A DNA stretch of 64,000 nt from Tranzscheliella williamsii. Its lineage: Eukaryota > Basidiomycota > Ustilaginomycetes > Ustilaginales > Ustilaginaceae. A model generated the notes under the pieces. The model had not been told where the DNA came from, did no database searches, and was given only the letters and a program-made list of their open reading frames with translations. The number at the start of each line of letters is the position of its first letter. Positions within the stretch are counted from its first letter, which is position 1. Location: the NCBI GenBank assembly GCA_023212725.1, contig JALBYF010000016.1, positions 220,501-284,500 of the forward strand, in the 5' to 3' direction. Positions 28,431 to 37,916 of this stretch are shown piece by piece. The translations under genes were made by a program, and so were the position numbers.

Positions 28431-30137
28431 TTAGAAGAGGAAGCTCCAGATCTTTTTGGCGAGGGGTCGCTGGCGGGCCTCCTCGCGCTCGCGGCGGAGG
28501 ACCTCGACGGGCACGGGGTCGCGGCGGCCGGTGCTGATGTCCATCTCGTCGATCTTGACGACGCGCGTGCGCTTGTAAAGCTTGAACGGGACGTAGAACG
28601 CAACGCAAACGGGGACCGAGATGAAGCCCTGGAAAAAGGCAATGGCCCGCTCGTTCCCGTTCATGTCGCCCTCACCAATCGGGAAGACCGAGATGTAGAA
28701 GGTGAAGATGATCACGAGGAAATTGAAGAAGGCACCGTAGTACGAGCCATAGATACCGAACGGCGACGCCCAGGGCAGCTCCTCGAGTGTGTGCCCAGCG
28801 CGCTTCCAGGCCATCCGGAAGCGGACGTGCGAAATGCAGATGCACATCCAGCTGATGATGGTCGACAGCCCCGAGATGGCAAGCATCCAGTTGAAGACGT
28901 TGTTACGTGCATTGTCACCCGCATAGATGAGGAAGCCGAGCAGACCAAAGACCAGCGAAAGGGCTACGGCAGGGACGGGTCGTCCCTGTCGGTCGATATA
29001 ACTGAAGATCCCAGGTGCCTGTCCGAGTCTGCTCATCGCAGAGAGCGTTCGCGAGGCAGCGTAGACCGCCGAGTTGCCGACGGAGAGGACTGACACCAAG
29101 ATTACGCCGTTCATGATACTTGGCAGAACCTGGACGCGCGCATTGACGAGAGCGATGACGAAAGGGGAAGCTCGCGCATCGTAAGAACCTGAGCCGAGAC
29201 GGTTATTGTCGGAGCGGACGAGCAGGGAGACGACGAAGAGAGAAACGACGAAAAAGATGGTCACTCGCATGAAGATTTGCTTGGCAGCCTTGGGAATCGT
29301 CTTTCGTGCGTTATCCGTCTCGGCAGCGGCGAGGCCGATCAGCTCGGTACCGGCGAAGGCAAAGGCGGCATTGACGAAGACGGAGGAGAATCCTTTGAAG
29401 CCGTTGTTGAAAGCGCCGGGGTCACTCCAAGTTTTGGCACCATAGTATTTTCCGTCAGGACCCCCACCCACATTGATGACGATGCCGGCAATAATGAAGC
29501 CAATGACAGCGAGGACTTTGATGAGGGAGCCGAAGAACTCAAATTCTCCATAGCCGCGGACGCCGAAGAGGTTGATGATGGTAATGATAACGAGGAAGAG
29601 AGCAATCCATACGCCTTTAGGGACCACTTCGTTGGGATCCCAGTAAGTGATGACGATCGAAGCAGCGACGAGTTCGAGGGGCAAGACGATCAGCCATTGG
29701 AGCCAGTAGTTGTAAGCCATGGCAAAACCGACGGCGGGGTCGATAAAACGGGTGGAATAAGCAGCGAAGGAGCCTTCGACGGGGAAGATGGCGCCCATCT
29801 CACCGAGAGCCATAACCACCTGGAGCAACATGATACCAATCAGAATAAAGTCGATCATGAGGAAACCGGGGCCACCGGCTGCAAGGGAACCGCCGGAACC
29901 AATAAAGAGACCCGTGCCGATCGAACCACCAAGGGCGATGAATTGGACATGTCGGCCTTTGAGATGACGCTTGAGACCGCCATCTCCTACGGCAGCGGGA
30001 GCCTTAAATCCGGCCACGGCGGCGCCGGTCTCGTAGTCCTTTTCGCCCTTTTCGCCATAGTGAACATCATCGGTGGAAGCGGTCTCTTCGGAGACCTCTG
30101 GCTTGAAGCCATCTACAAAATTCGTCCACGCACCCAT
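28431..30137 (-). CDS. Amino-acid permease (AAP/YAT family)
   Basis: Plasma-membrane proton-coupled amino-acid importer of the APC superfamily. The ATG at 30137 (MGAWTNFVDGFKPE) gives 568 residues; the open frame to 30278 adds a hydrophobic but unconserved stretch. After a soluble N-tail, LKGRHVQFIALGGSIGTGLF and IGSGGSLAAGGP form the first membrane segment with the substrate-binding GSIGTG motif. About twelve hydrophobic segments follow, including AFAFAGTELIGLAAAETDNA, which is diagnostic of fungal AAPs, and the C-tail is charged and ends KKIWSFLF. Similarity is to the Gap1/Dip5/Agp group; I cannot assign the substrate. Three GATAA elements lie about 760-880 bp upstream, which would fit nitrogen regulation. 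Confidence 0.93.
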   Translation of the reverse strand: MGAWTNFVDGFKPEVSEETASTDDVHYGEKGEKDYETGAAVAGFKAPAAVGDGGLKRHLKGRHVQFIALGGSIGTGLFIGSGGSLAAGGPGFLMIDFILIGIMLLQVVMALGEMGAIFPVEGSFAAYSTRFIDPAVGFAMAYNYWLQWLIVLPLELVAASIVITYWDPNEVVPKGVWIALFLVIITIINLFGVRGYGEFEFFGSLIKVLAVIGFIIAGIVINVGGGPDGKYYGAKTWSDPGAFNNGFKGFSSVFVNAAFAFAGTELIGLAAAETDNARKTIPKAAKQIFMRVTIFFVVSLFVVSLLVRSDNNRLGSGSYDARASPFVIALVNARVQVLPSIMNGVILVSVLSVGNSAVYAASRTLSAMSRLGQAPGIFSYIDRQGRPVPAVALSLVFGLLGFLIYAGDNARNNVFNWMLAISGLSTIISWMCICISHVRFRMAWKRAGHTLEELPWASPFGIYGSYYGAFFNFLVIIFTFYISVFPIGEGDMNGNERAIAFFQGFISVPVCVAFYVPFKLYKRTRVVKIDEMDISTGRRDPVPVEVLRREREEARQRPLAKKIWSFLF

Positions 30138-33043
30138 GATGAAGTTAGGAGCTAAAGTGAACCGGCTGCAAACCAAGTAAAAAGCGGGAACGGGAACAAC
30201 TTCCTGGTAACGGAAGAAGGGGCGCTTGAGATCCAGAGCAAGGAGCAGAGGAAGCGCGGCCGAAAGAGGGACTCGCACGGGGAAAGGTAGTGAAGGTTGC
30301 CAAGTGAGAGGGAAGGATGATTGGAAGGGCGTGGCAAGACGAAGGGGTTATATCTGGTCTGGGTGCGAGGGGCGGCCGCGGCCCCATCAGGGACGGGTAA
30401 GAGGCGAGCGAGTCTTCCAAACCAGGAGCAGGGTGCGTGGTCCCAGGCGCAGTCGAATGGAAGCCCATCCAGCGCCTGCGTCCTTGCTTAGCCGGCAAGG
30501 CAGACGGCCGGGTCGCCAAAGATAGCAGGGCGAAGGCGTTCAATCAGACCATCCCACTTGCAATCAACGTTCACTCACACTCGCACTGCGACTGTGACTG
30601 TGCCTGTGGCTGCGACTGCTGCAGGTCTGCGTGCAGTTCATGCATGCGTGGCAAGGCAAGCTGTCACCTTTATCAGCCAACTTGGCAAGCTCGACGCAAG
30701 CGCACTGGGCTGCGGCGGGGATTCTCCGAAATGCTCTGCTGCCATTGGACGGCCGACGGCGTTTCAATCTGGACAGCGTAGATGCGTTTAGCCATGCCCG
30801 ACTTGCTAAGTACGGCCAACTTTGGGTTGTCAGGCACCGCCGTGCGTCGTTCTAGAGGCACGCGCAAGTGAGGGGTGACCCAGTCAAAAGTCGTAGCGAT
30901 AAAAGCGGAAACCACGAACCAATCGCAGAGGCGCTGTGGCAGAGAGAAAACGCCACGCAGACTCGCCCGACGCAGCCAAGAATCATCGGATAAGAACATT
31001 TCGATGGGATAATATTGCAGCACTGCACTTGGGCAAAAGGACGAGTGTTTGCTGCTAATCAATTTGCAATTGCACCGTCGCGTTGCTGCGTGAGGCTTCT
31101 GTGGGGCATCCAATCAGACGGCGATATTCCACGCGTCCGTTCATTTCTAGAGAAGTTCGAATTCTGAATCTGAAGCCGATCTGCCGTTACCAAAACAGAA
31201 GCAAGAAACTTTGGACCGCAGAAATTGTGAATGCGGCGTCGCTCCGACTCCCTCAAGTCTAGACTTTGGGTTGGTCGTCGGTTTCGCCGAATGGGGGATG
31301 CCACTTGGCTTGCCGGCCTAAGCCGACGCGATAGCTCAACCCCACGCCCATGCGAGGTGCCTATCTGGCCGCCGTCATGTGGCCTACCGGTACTGACTGC
31401 TTATCGTCGTTGCAGAGCCTAGGCGACCTGATTGGCTCAGTGCAACTGACGCCTCGGCCCTTCTCCCTCTCCTTCTCCCACTCTGTTGATAAGACGGCTC
31501 CCTGCCTCTTGATTGGCGCTGGGCATATCAGCAGCCAAGCCACACCGCGGGACCGTTCCTTCGCGATGCAGTCCGTCTACGAATGTCGCAGCCCTCTCTG
31601 CGTCTTGCCTGCCTCGACAGCGAAATCTGTCTCTGTACCTCGCCAAGAGCCTTGCGCCCTGGTTCTCCCGCTCCAAGCCAAATACGCCCTACCTCCATGG
31701 GGCATTGTGAATGGACCAGGCTGAGCGATTCCGACGGCTGACAGACACTGCTTGGCCAGAATCGCACGTGCGTCGCTTTCCTGCTGCGGGCGTTTCCGGC
31801 CGAGGCAGCGGGCCCCACATTGTCGGCCGGAGTAACGGCAGGCCTTGGCTCTGACTGACTGCCGCTGTCGTTGGTCCGCATCCGCCCTCCCTGCGCGGCA
31901 AATACGCCGGAAGCAGCCGTGTCAAATGACCCAGAAGAAACGGTGCGCCTCTCCTCCCGCCGCTACGCGTTGGCGAGGCAGCCTCGCCATGCAATATGTA
32001 CCCCGCAAGGGTTGATGGTCGATGAGTACGGGCCGAGAGGATCAGATAGGCGAGCCCATCCGGTCAGATAGCCGTCGCTCGCTTGCTGCGAAGCGCGCGT
32101 GGACGCCGAGGGTCGCTTCCTCCAGCAAGTCAGCAGATCACGACTTGGGGAAACCAAGGCGTCCCCATTTTTCCGAGCGGACGGGTTCCACAGTGGCGAG
32201 GTAGGGCGGGGTTGCGACGCAAGGCACAAGCAAACGCTCGCAGCTCTTGGCACTCACAAACACACCATCACAGCCCGGCATTCGGAAGCGACCACAGCCA
32301 GAGGCTTCGATGGTCGACGGAGAGTTGGTAGACAGACCACACGCTGCAGGCGCTCTGCGAATTGCGGAGTTGAGAGCGTGGAGAGTGAATGGGAACGCGT
32401 TACTATTTTCGGGTCTGGTACGCCGGTGAGGTGCCAAGCAAAGCATTGCGCGTCGCCAATGTCGCGGCATGGACCAATCCGTGTCGATCTTCTGCTCTGC
32501 TCCTGCTGCTGTCGCGCGCGTCTGCTTTCTCTGGGGTTTTTCTTGTAAACGATGCCTTGCGCCGGCCATCGCTCCAGCGGGACGCAGTATGCCATGTGCG
32601 GATCTGGGGGGCTGAAATCACGAAGCGACGGCGACGGATGTGATTGCAGTTTCTAGCACGGGCAAGCAGTGTCGATGTTAGGGCGTGCGAGTGGTGCGGG
32701 CCGGTGGTTCGCCGCGTGTCCGGCTTTGGGCGGTTGCTTGTCCGCGGGGCAGCTGGGCCGCGCGCACACAAGCAGATATGTGATCCGCAGAGCATGTGAT
32801 AGCGACGCCACCGCGCGAAGAACCCAAGTCTTGGCAAGCGCGCTGGCCGCTACGTCCGGACGCTGGCCGCCCGAAACGCTGGCACGCTGGCACGCTGCTT
32901 TTCAGCTGCGTAGAGCGGCGACCGCGCCCGGCTAGACTAGCAAACACGGGCATACGTGCCTTCGCAATCGGATTCCGTAGTATATTGTGACTGCGATTGT
33001 GATGGGTGAACGTTGCAGGCGAGTCAGGTGGGGGAGACGGTGG
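30138..33043. other. 2.9 kb gene-poor interval
   Basis: The longest stretch without a supported gene. It contains GATAA sites at 30898-30902, 30989-30993 and 31008-31012, upstream of the permease. A minus-strand frame at 30673-30999 (108 codons, beginning MFLSDDSWLRRASLRG) has fairly natural composition but no recognisable motif. Other frames are shadows or random. I found no tRNA, rRNA or transposase traces and no clear inverted repeats. Confidence 0.4.
30898..31012. promoter_or_regulatory. Cluster of three GATAA elements
   Basis: GATAA occurs at 30898, 30989 (as GATAAG) and 31008 within 115 bp upstream of the minus-strand amino-acid permease. GATA-factor sites of this form control nitrogen-responsive permeases in fungi. 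The link here is by position only, and the motif is short enough to occur by chance. Confidence 0.25.
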
Positions 33044-34897
33044 CTACGGCTCCGGAAAGGAGATCTTGGTGGGCGGGGCAGTGGGGGAGTTTTTCGGCTT
33101 GGGGGGGTAGCGGAGGGCGCGGTAGGGCGAGGCGGCGGGCGAGAGCCTGCTGGGCGAGTTGGCCGCAGTGAGCGAGATGCGGCGGGAGCGGGGCCTGGTA
33201 TCAGCGGGGGGACCGTCGTTGGAGAGGAGGGACATGGAGCTGACGGATGTGGAGCGGTCGGGGTCAGGCATGGATGTGTCGGTGCTGAGGACGCTCTCGG
33301 CGGGGCGCGGAGGGCGGGAGGCAGCGAGCATATACGCGTTGAGGCGCTTGTTGGGCGAGGCGGTCTCGCGGATCTTGGCCAGGAGCGCCTGCTTGCGCGC
33401 CATCTTGGCGGCCGCCTCTTGCGCCTGCGCATCGCGCTCGGCGAGGCGCTCCGCCTCCTGGAAGCCGAGCAGCTTCTTCGCCTTGGCCTCCTCCCACTCC
33501 GCCTTGCTCAGCCACCGCTCCACAAGAACCTGGTGCCGCTCCTTCGCCATCGGATGCAGCGAGTCCTTCGGCATACGGTACTTGGACCGCCACTCCAGCA
33601 CCTCGCTCCGCCGCTGCAGCTCGTGCGTCTCTGCGTCGATCCGCCACCGCAACCCCTCGTAGTCTGTCCACTCCTCGCCCGGCTGCCGGTCTTCTGACGT
33701 GTCCAGCCCGCGCTTGGACTTGCCTCCCGCCGCCGTACTCATCGCGCCAACAGGCTGCGGCTCAAAATCGGCCATCGCCTCCTTGGCAAGCTTGCTCGAG
33801 ACAGGCAGGGAGCCAAGCCCAACCGCTGCGCCCTTCCTTGAAACCTTTGTCTTGCGCTTACTCGCATCGGATCCTGCAGCGGAGTGGTGGCTTTCCGCTC
33901 CGCTGTCAGAGCCAGAGGCGGTCGAGATGGCGTCGTCGACCTCTTCGACGTCCCGCTTTTTTGCAGTCAGGCGGGCCGTCTGTTGGAGCGACTGCAATTT
34001 GGCATCTCTGCTGTCCTCCCAGGATACGTCATCCATGGTTTCGTCTTCATCGCTCGTCGCTTGCGAAGCTTCCTCGCTCGCGTCGTCTTCGTCTTCGTCC
34101 ATGACATCGTCGACCGCCTCCGCCTTGCGAGGCGAGTCGACGTCGGTCATGTCCTCGTCTGTATACTCGGGATCCAATGTGAACTGCCCGGGCACAGACG
34201 CCTTCGGACGGGCTTTCGTGCCGGAAGGCGGTGTCGCCAGCGGCAAGCTGCCTGTTGGCGAGGCTCGATGCTGTCGCTTGACCGCCCTCTGCGCGGACGG
34301 GCTGCGCGGGAGCGACGCCTGGACGGCATCTCCGTTTTCGTCATCCGTGTCAACCTGCGCGAGTTCGCGCTTTTTCGCTTTTTTGGCGGAGCTCCGCTCT
34401 ACTTTCATGCTGTGGTGGTTTAAGGATGGGGCCCTCTGGCTAGTGTGCGAGGGGCGTCTAGGGCTCTTTTTAGCCAGGGAGCCCGCGGCTGACGGCGAGG
34501 ATGGCTGAAATTGGCGCGGACGGCCAGATGGACTCTTGGCGGCTGCGGCGGCCTCCAGGGAAGATGCTTTGAGGTAGCCCGGCAGGGTGCCGGGGATGCC
34601 AGATAGGCGCGCAGCTGTCTCGTGGCTGGGTGTGCCGTGGGCGGGCGCGACAGTCGACGTCGGGCGGTACTTGCGCACCGGCGTCGTGGCGTGCGCCTGG
34701 CCGCGCTCTTCCGTCTTCCTGCTCAGCGCATCCGCCCTCGCTACAGCAAACGGCCGCGTGTCGTCGTCCGGAATGCCCGCCGCCCTTCGCCGGTCGCGAA
34801 CCAGGTCCGCGCGCTTGCGCGTATACTCGAGGTGCTTGTACGCCTTGTGGACAAAGTACGCCGCCACAGCCGTGATCAGCCAGAACACCACAGACAT
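33044..34897 (-). CDS. N-terminally membrane-anchored hypothetical protein
   Basis: A 617-residue protein I do not recognise. It begins with one hydrophobic segment (MSVVFWLITAVAAYFVHKAY), then a long disordered region with basic patches (SSAKKAKKRELAQ) and an acidic run (DDVMDEDEDDASEE, about residues 255-290). Residues about 402-520 look ordered and probably conserved: GEEWTDYEGLRWRIDAETHE, LEWRSKYRMPKDSLHPMAKE, then a charged helix (WLSKAEWEEAKAKKLLGFQE). The tail is Ser/Pro-rich. The ATG at 34897 places the membrane segment at the very N-terminus, so I prefer it to the open frame reaching 35056. The topology suggests a protein anchored in the ER or nuclear envelope, which is inference. 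The last 350 bp are C-rich on the coding strand. Confidence 0.78.
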   Translation of the reverse strand: MSVVFWLITAVAAYFVHKAYKHLEYTRKRADLVRDRRRAAGIPDDDTRPFAVARADALSRKTEERGQAHATTPVRKYRPTSTVAPAHGTPSHETAARLSGIPGTLPGYLKASSLEAAAAAKSPSGRPRQFQPSSPSAAGSLAKKSPRRPSHTSQRAPSLNHHSMKVERSSAKKAKKRELAQVDTDDENGDAVQASLPRSPSAQRAVKRQHRASPTGSLPLATPPSGTKARPKASVPGQFTLDPEYTDEDMTDVDSPRKAEAVDDVMDEDEDDASEEASQATSDEDETMDDVSWEDSRDAKLQSLQQTARLTAKKRDVEEVDDAISTASGSDSGAESHHSAAGSDASKRKTKVSRKGAAVGLGSLPVSSKLAKEAMADFEPQPVGAMSTAAGGKSKRGLDTSEDRQPGEEWTDYEGLRWRIDAETHELQRRSEVLEWRSKYRMPKDSLHPMAKERHQVLVERWLSKAEWEEAKAKKLLGFQEAERLAERDAQAQEAAAKMARKQALLAKIRETASPNKRLNAYMLAASRPPRPAESVLSTDTSMPDPDRSTSVSSMSLLSNDGPPADTRPRSRRISLTAANSPSRLSPAASPYRALRYPPKPKNSPTAPPTKISFPEP

Positions 34898-35427
34898 GCT
34901 GGCATGATTTGCGCCTCGAGCCTGTTGCGTCAGATCACCGCCGCTCGACTGCGAAACAAAGAGTGAACGATGTAAGGATACGATGTTACGGTGGAGTGAC
35001 GGCTTCAGCTTCGAATCCAAAAACTTCCCATCCTCGGAAATCGGAACGGCACTCACACTGGGTATAGCAGCAACGAGGCCTGTGCGTCGTGCGCTTGAAG
35101 CACAGAATCATGATCACTTACATGCGAGTGAAGGGAGGGTAATCAAGGCAGAACTCGTAGCCAATGGGCCTGAATCTGAAGGCAAGGTCAAAGAGAAGTG
35201 GAACGTCAGCGGTGAGACGTGCAGTCTGCTTGAACCACGAGCGTTCGGAGTACACGGGTACTCGGTCTCGCGGACTTTTGTGCTTCTCCAGCTTTTCCGG
35301 TCAGGCAAGTGGGCAGGCGCGGTGTACCCGCCTTGCTTGCTGCTGTTACTTCCATCCCTCAGAAGAAGCAACACCAAGCCACCCTTAAGCCTGTTACTAC
35401 CGCCCTGTTCGCCTCAAGAGCAGCAAA
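34898..35427. promoter_or_regulatory. Divergent intergenic region
   Basis: 530 bp between the 34897 and 35428 start codons. Pyrimidine-rich stretches occur just before 35428, as is common upstream of highly expressed fungal genes. No further gene is seen. Confidence 0.35.
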
Positions 35428-36454
35428 ATGGCCAACGTGGCTAAGGATGACTCGTACGGCGTCCCTGGCGCGGGCGCGGGAGGAGGCAGTAGATACAAGC
35501 CGTTCAAAGAGGAGGAAGCAAAGCGCGTGGCCTTCAACCCCTCCCTGTCCTACACGGTGGCACAGGCACCCAACACCAACTTCAAGGCTGGCCAGGGCCT
35601 CAACTCGCACCCCGCTGCCTCGCTGTTCGGAGCGGACGACGCTTCGTACCATGTGATTCAGATTGGAAAGACTGAGGTGTCTTCATCGGCGCTGTATAAG
35701 CTCATGATCTCGTCCATTGCCCCGAGGCCGGTAGCGCTCGTCACGACGCTCAACGAGGACGGCACACCCAACCTCGCGCCGATCAGCTGGTACCAGATGG
35801 TCTCGCACGATCCTGCGATGGTCATGCTCTCCTTTGGTGGCTCGGAAACCCGCCGCAAGGATAGCGAGAACAATATCGAGCGGCTCCAGGAGTTCTCGGT
35901 CTCCTCTTCTTCCGAGCCCTTCGCCGAAGCCTTAAACTTTGCGTCCATCGACTCACCACCTGGGGTCAGCGAGTATGCTCTCACTGGGCTGACGCCTGTC
36001 GAAAGCAAGGTGATTCGGACGCCGCGTGTCAAGGTAAGTGCTTGCTGCCGGTAGCATGGCCTCGCCGATAGTCCTCGCTCACGTTGTCTATCATGGGTCC
36101 ACGACCCTTGTTTGGTCGCAGGAATCGCCCTTCTCAATGGAATGCCAGGTCGAGTACATTCGAAAGATCCACAACGACGCAGGCAAGCATACAACCACGA
36201 TGGTTTTGGGCAAGGTCAAGGTTTTTCATATTCGTAAGGATACAATCCATCCCGAGACCGGCGCCGTCGATGCCGCCAAGACCCTGCCTATCACCAGGAT
36301 CGGCGGTCTGCAATATGCTCGCACGACGGTCGGCTACGAGCTCGAACGGCCCAAGTGGGATTTGGTCAAGAATACCCCCGAAGTCAAGGCCGCGCTCGCA
36401 TGTCCCAAGCCGTTCTTCGAGAATCGCGACAATGTGCTCGAAAGATACCCGTAA
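35428..36454 (+). CDS. Flavin-reductase-like FMN-binding protein, two exons
   Basis: Predicted FMN-binding split-barrel protein of the flavin reductase-like (DIM6/NTAB) family; the substrate is unknown. Exons are 35428-36033 and 36122-36454, with GTAAGT and TCGCAG borders, phase 0, and a product of 312 residues. The core is clear: MISSIAPRPVALVTTLNEDG and TPNLAPISWYQMVSHDPAMV, followed by SFGGSETRRKDSENNIERLQ, the typical FMN-phosphate and isoalloxazine contacts of this family, then SVSSSSEPFAEALNFASIDS. After splicing, the second exon supplies ECQVEYIRKIHND and the strand GKVKVFHIRKDT. Roughly 65 N-terminal residues precede the barrel. It is convergent with the methyltransferase at 36577, with 122 bp between stops. 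Confidence 0.88.
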
Positions 36455-36576
36455 GCCTTGTCGTTTGCAAGGGCATCACCGCGGTCACAGTTTAGAGTCA
36501 GGCTTATCGGCTGGATGGGGAATGCCATAGATTTAGCACCTGTTCCACGCCGCCAAACCCGGCGACGACGGCCAGC

Positions 36577-37500
36577 CTACAAGGGGGCTTTCTGCGCGAT
36601 AGCGAGGAAGGCATCATGGCTCTTGCCATTCTTGTGGATTTCGGAGGATTTGGCCATGTCGACGAGCGTAAGACTCGCCGAGCCCAAGATTTCGACCATT
36701 TCTTCACGGCTGAAACCTCCTTTGTGTGCAATCACATTCTCGTGCTGATGGTGAGAAGGGCGGCGATCATGTTCATGGCCATGTCCATGGCCATGGCAGT
36801 GAGTGTCGCCCTCGCCATGGCCGCCGTGTCCGTGCCGGTGGCCGTGCCGGTGGTCATGATTGTGACCATGATCGTGCCCATCATGTTGCCCATTACCGTG
36901 ATGGCCGCTGCTGGGGGCGTCTATCAGCTGTTCGTGCGTTCCGTCCTCTCGCTGTCGAGTGACAGGGTTTTCGTGCAACTGGATGGAAGTGTCCGACTTG
37001 ATCAAATCGACCACGGCCAAATAGCCTCCCGGCTTGAGGTAGTTCGATAACACTTGGGTGACTCTGGCAGGGTCGCTGAAGTGGTGGTAGCTATTCGTGC
37101 ATGTGATGACGTCGAACAGCTTGCCTTGCAAGGGGGACGGTGCATCACCATCTGCCAACAGGTCGGCGACCAGGGGAAAAATGTTGGTGGCACCAGCAGC
37201 TTCGTTGATGAGCTTTTGCTGCAGCTGTGCAATCATCTCTCTGCTCTGGTCCACGGCTGTAACGGCATGCACCTGTGGCGCCAAAAGGATGGCCAACAGG
37301 CCGGTGCCGGCCGCAAAATCCATGACATGGGCGTTGGCGTCCTTGATGCCTGGCACCCGCGCCAGGATATTGGTAGCATTGTCCTTAGCAGCCCGAACCG
37401 CCATGCCCTGCCCCATCTGGTCGTACTCGGCGGCAGTGACAGCGTAGAAAGCCCTGTTGGCCTCGCTGACGAGATCTTCATTCGGTTGTGCGCCTGCCAT
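36577..37500 (-). CDS. SAM-dependent methyltransferase with histidine-rich insertion
   Basis: Class I methyltransferase of 307 residues from the ATG at 37500. Motif I is VMDFAAGTGLLAILL (residues 59-73), followed by VTAVDQSREMIAQL (motif II), DVITCTNSYHHFSDP (motif IV) and YLKPGGYLAVVDLI. Between this core and the C-terminal block HKGGFSREEMVEILGSASL, which in relatives follows closely, lies an insertion at about residues 195-255 with 22 histidines in 54 residues, in HGHGHG/HDHGH style. Such runs commonly bind Ni, Zn or Cu, so the insertion may sense or store metal; this is inference. The substrate is unknown. A TATATAA box lies 61 bp upstream of the start codon. Confidence 0.88.
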   Translation of the reverse strand: MAGAQPNEDLVSEANRAFYAVTAAEYDQMGQGMAVRAAKDNATNILARVPGIKDANAHVMDFAAGTGLLAILLAPQVHAVTAVDQSREMIAQLQQKLINEAAGATNIFPLVADLLADGDAPSPLQGKLFDVITCTNSYHHFSDPARVTQVLSNYLKPGGYLAVVDLIKSDTSIQLHENPVTRQREDGTHEQLIDAPSSGHHGNGQHDGHDHGHNHDHRHGHRHGHGGHGEGDTHCHGHGHGHEHDRRPSHHQHENVIAHKGGFSREEMVEILGSASLTLVDMAKSSEIHKNGKSHDAFLAIAQKAPL

Positions 37501-37916
37501 GTTTGTTACTATATCTGCGTGCAAGGGCAGAGTGGCAGGTTGAATGAGCCGATGGCACGCTTATATACCTGTGATACAACCACCACACCGTTGCTGTATA
37601 GGCGGCATCCCCATGGCCGGGCCATCGGCCGCAGCTGAAGCACTTCCCCAAGGTGACATAGTTATAGAGTGTTAAGCTCGGAGGCTTATCGGTGCTTTTC
37701 ATGCGCAGGTCGGACCCTTAACGGCGAAAGCGCGTCTCGAAAGCGAAGGAATAATAGTAACACACTCACACTACTACTCGGGCCAACACTCACGACGGGC
37801 TGTGTGACTTTGTCAAGAAGCTCAGTTTGCCACTGTGACGCATCGCACGCCGTCTTTGCGTGCAGTGCGCCTGGGAACGGTCCTGCTTCGGAAGCTGATC
37901 CGATCGATAAGGACGG
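37501..37916. promoter_or_regulatory. Divergent intergenic region, methyltransferase/tubulin cofactor D
   Basis: 416 bp. It contains the TATATAA element listed separately and a CACACTCACACT-like tract near 37761-37772. No further gene is seen. Confidence 0.4.
37561..37567 (-). promoter_or_regulatory. TATA box of the methyltransferase gene
   Basis: TATATAA on the minus strand, 61 bp before the ATG at 37500. The sequence and spacing fit a core promoter with a short leader. Confidence 0.45.

Noticed and set aside
28215..30155. Two 292-codon plus-strand frames opposite the amino-acid permease
   Set aside because: Antisense shadows of a strongly conserved transporter.
30673..30999. 108-codon minus-strand frame in the 2.9 kb gap
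   Set aside because: Natural-looking composition but no motif, neighbour or splice evidence; kept only as a note in the gap entry.
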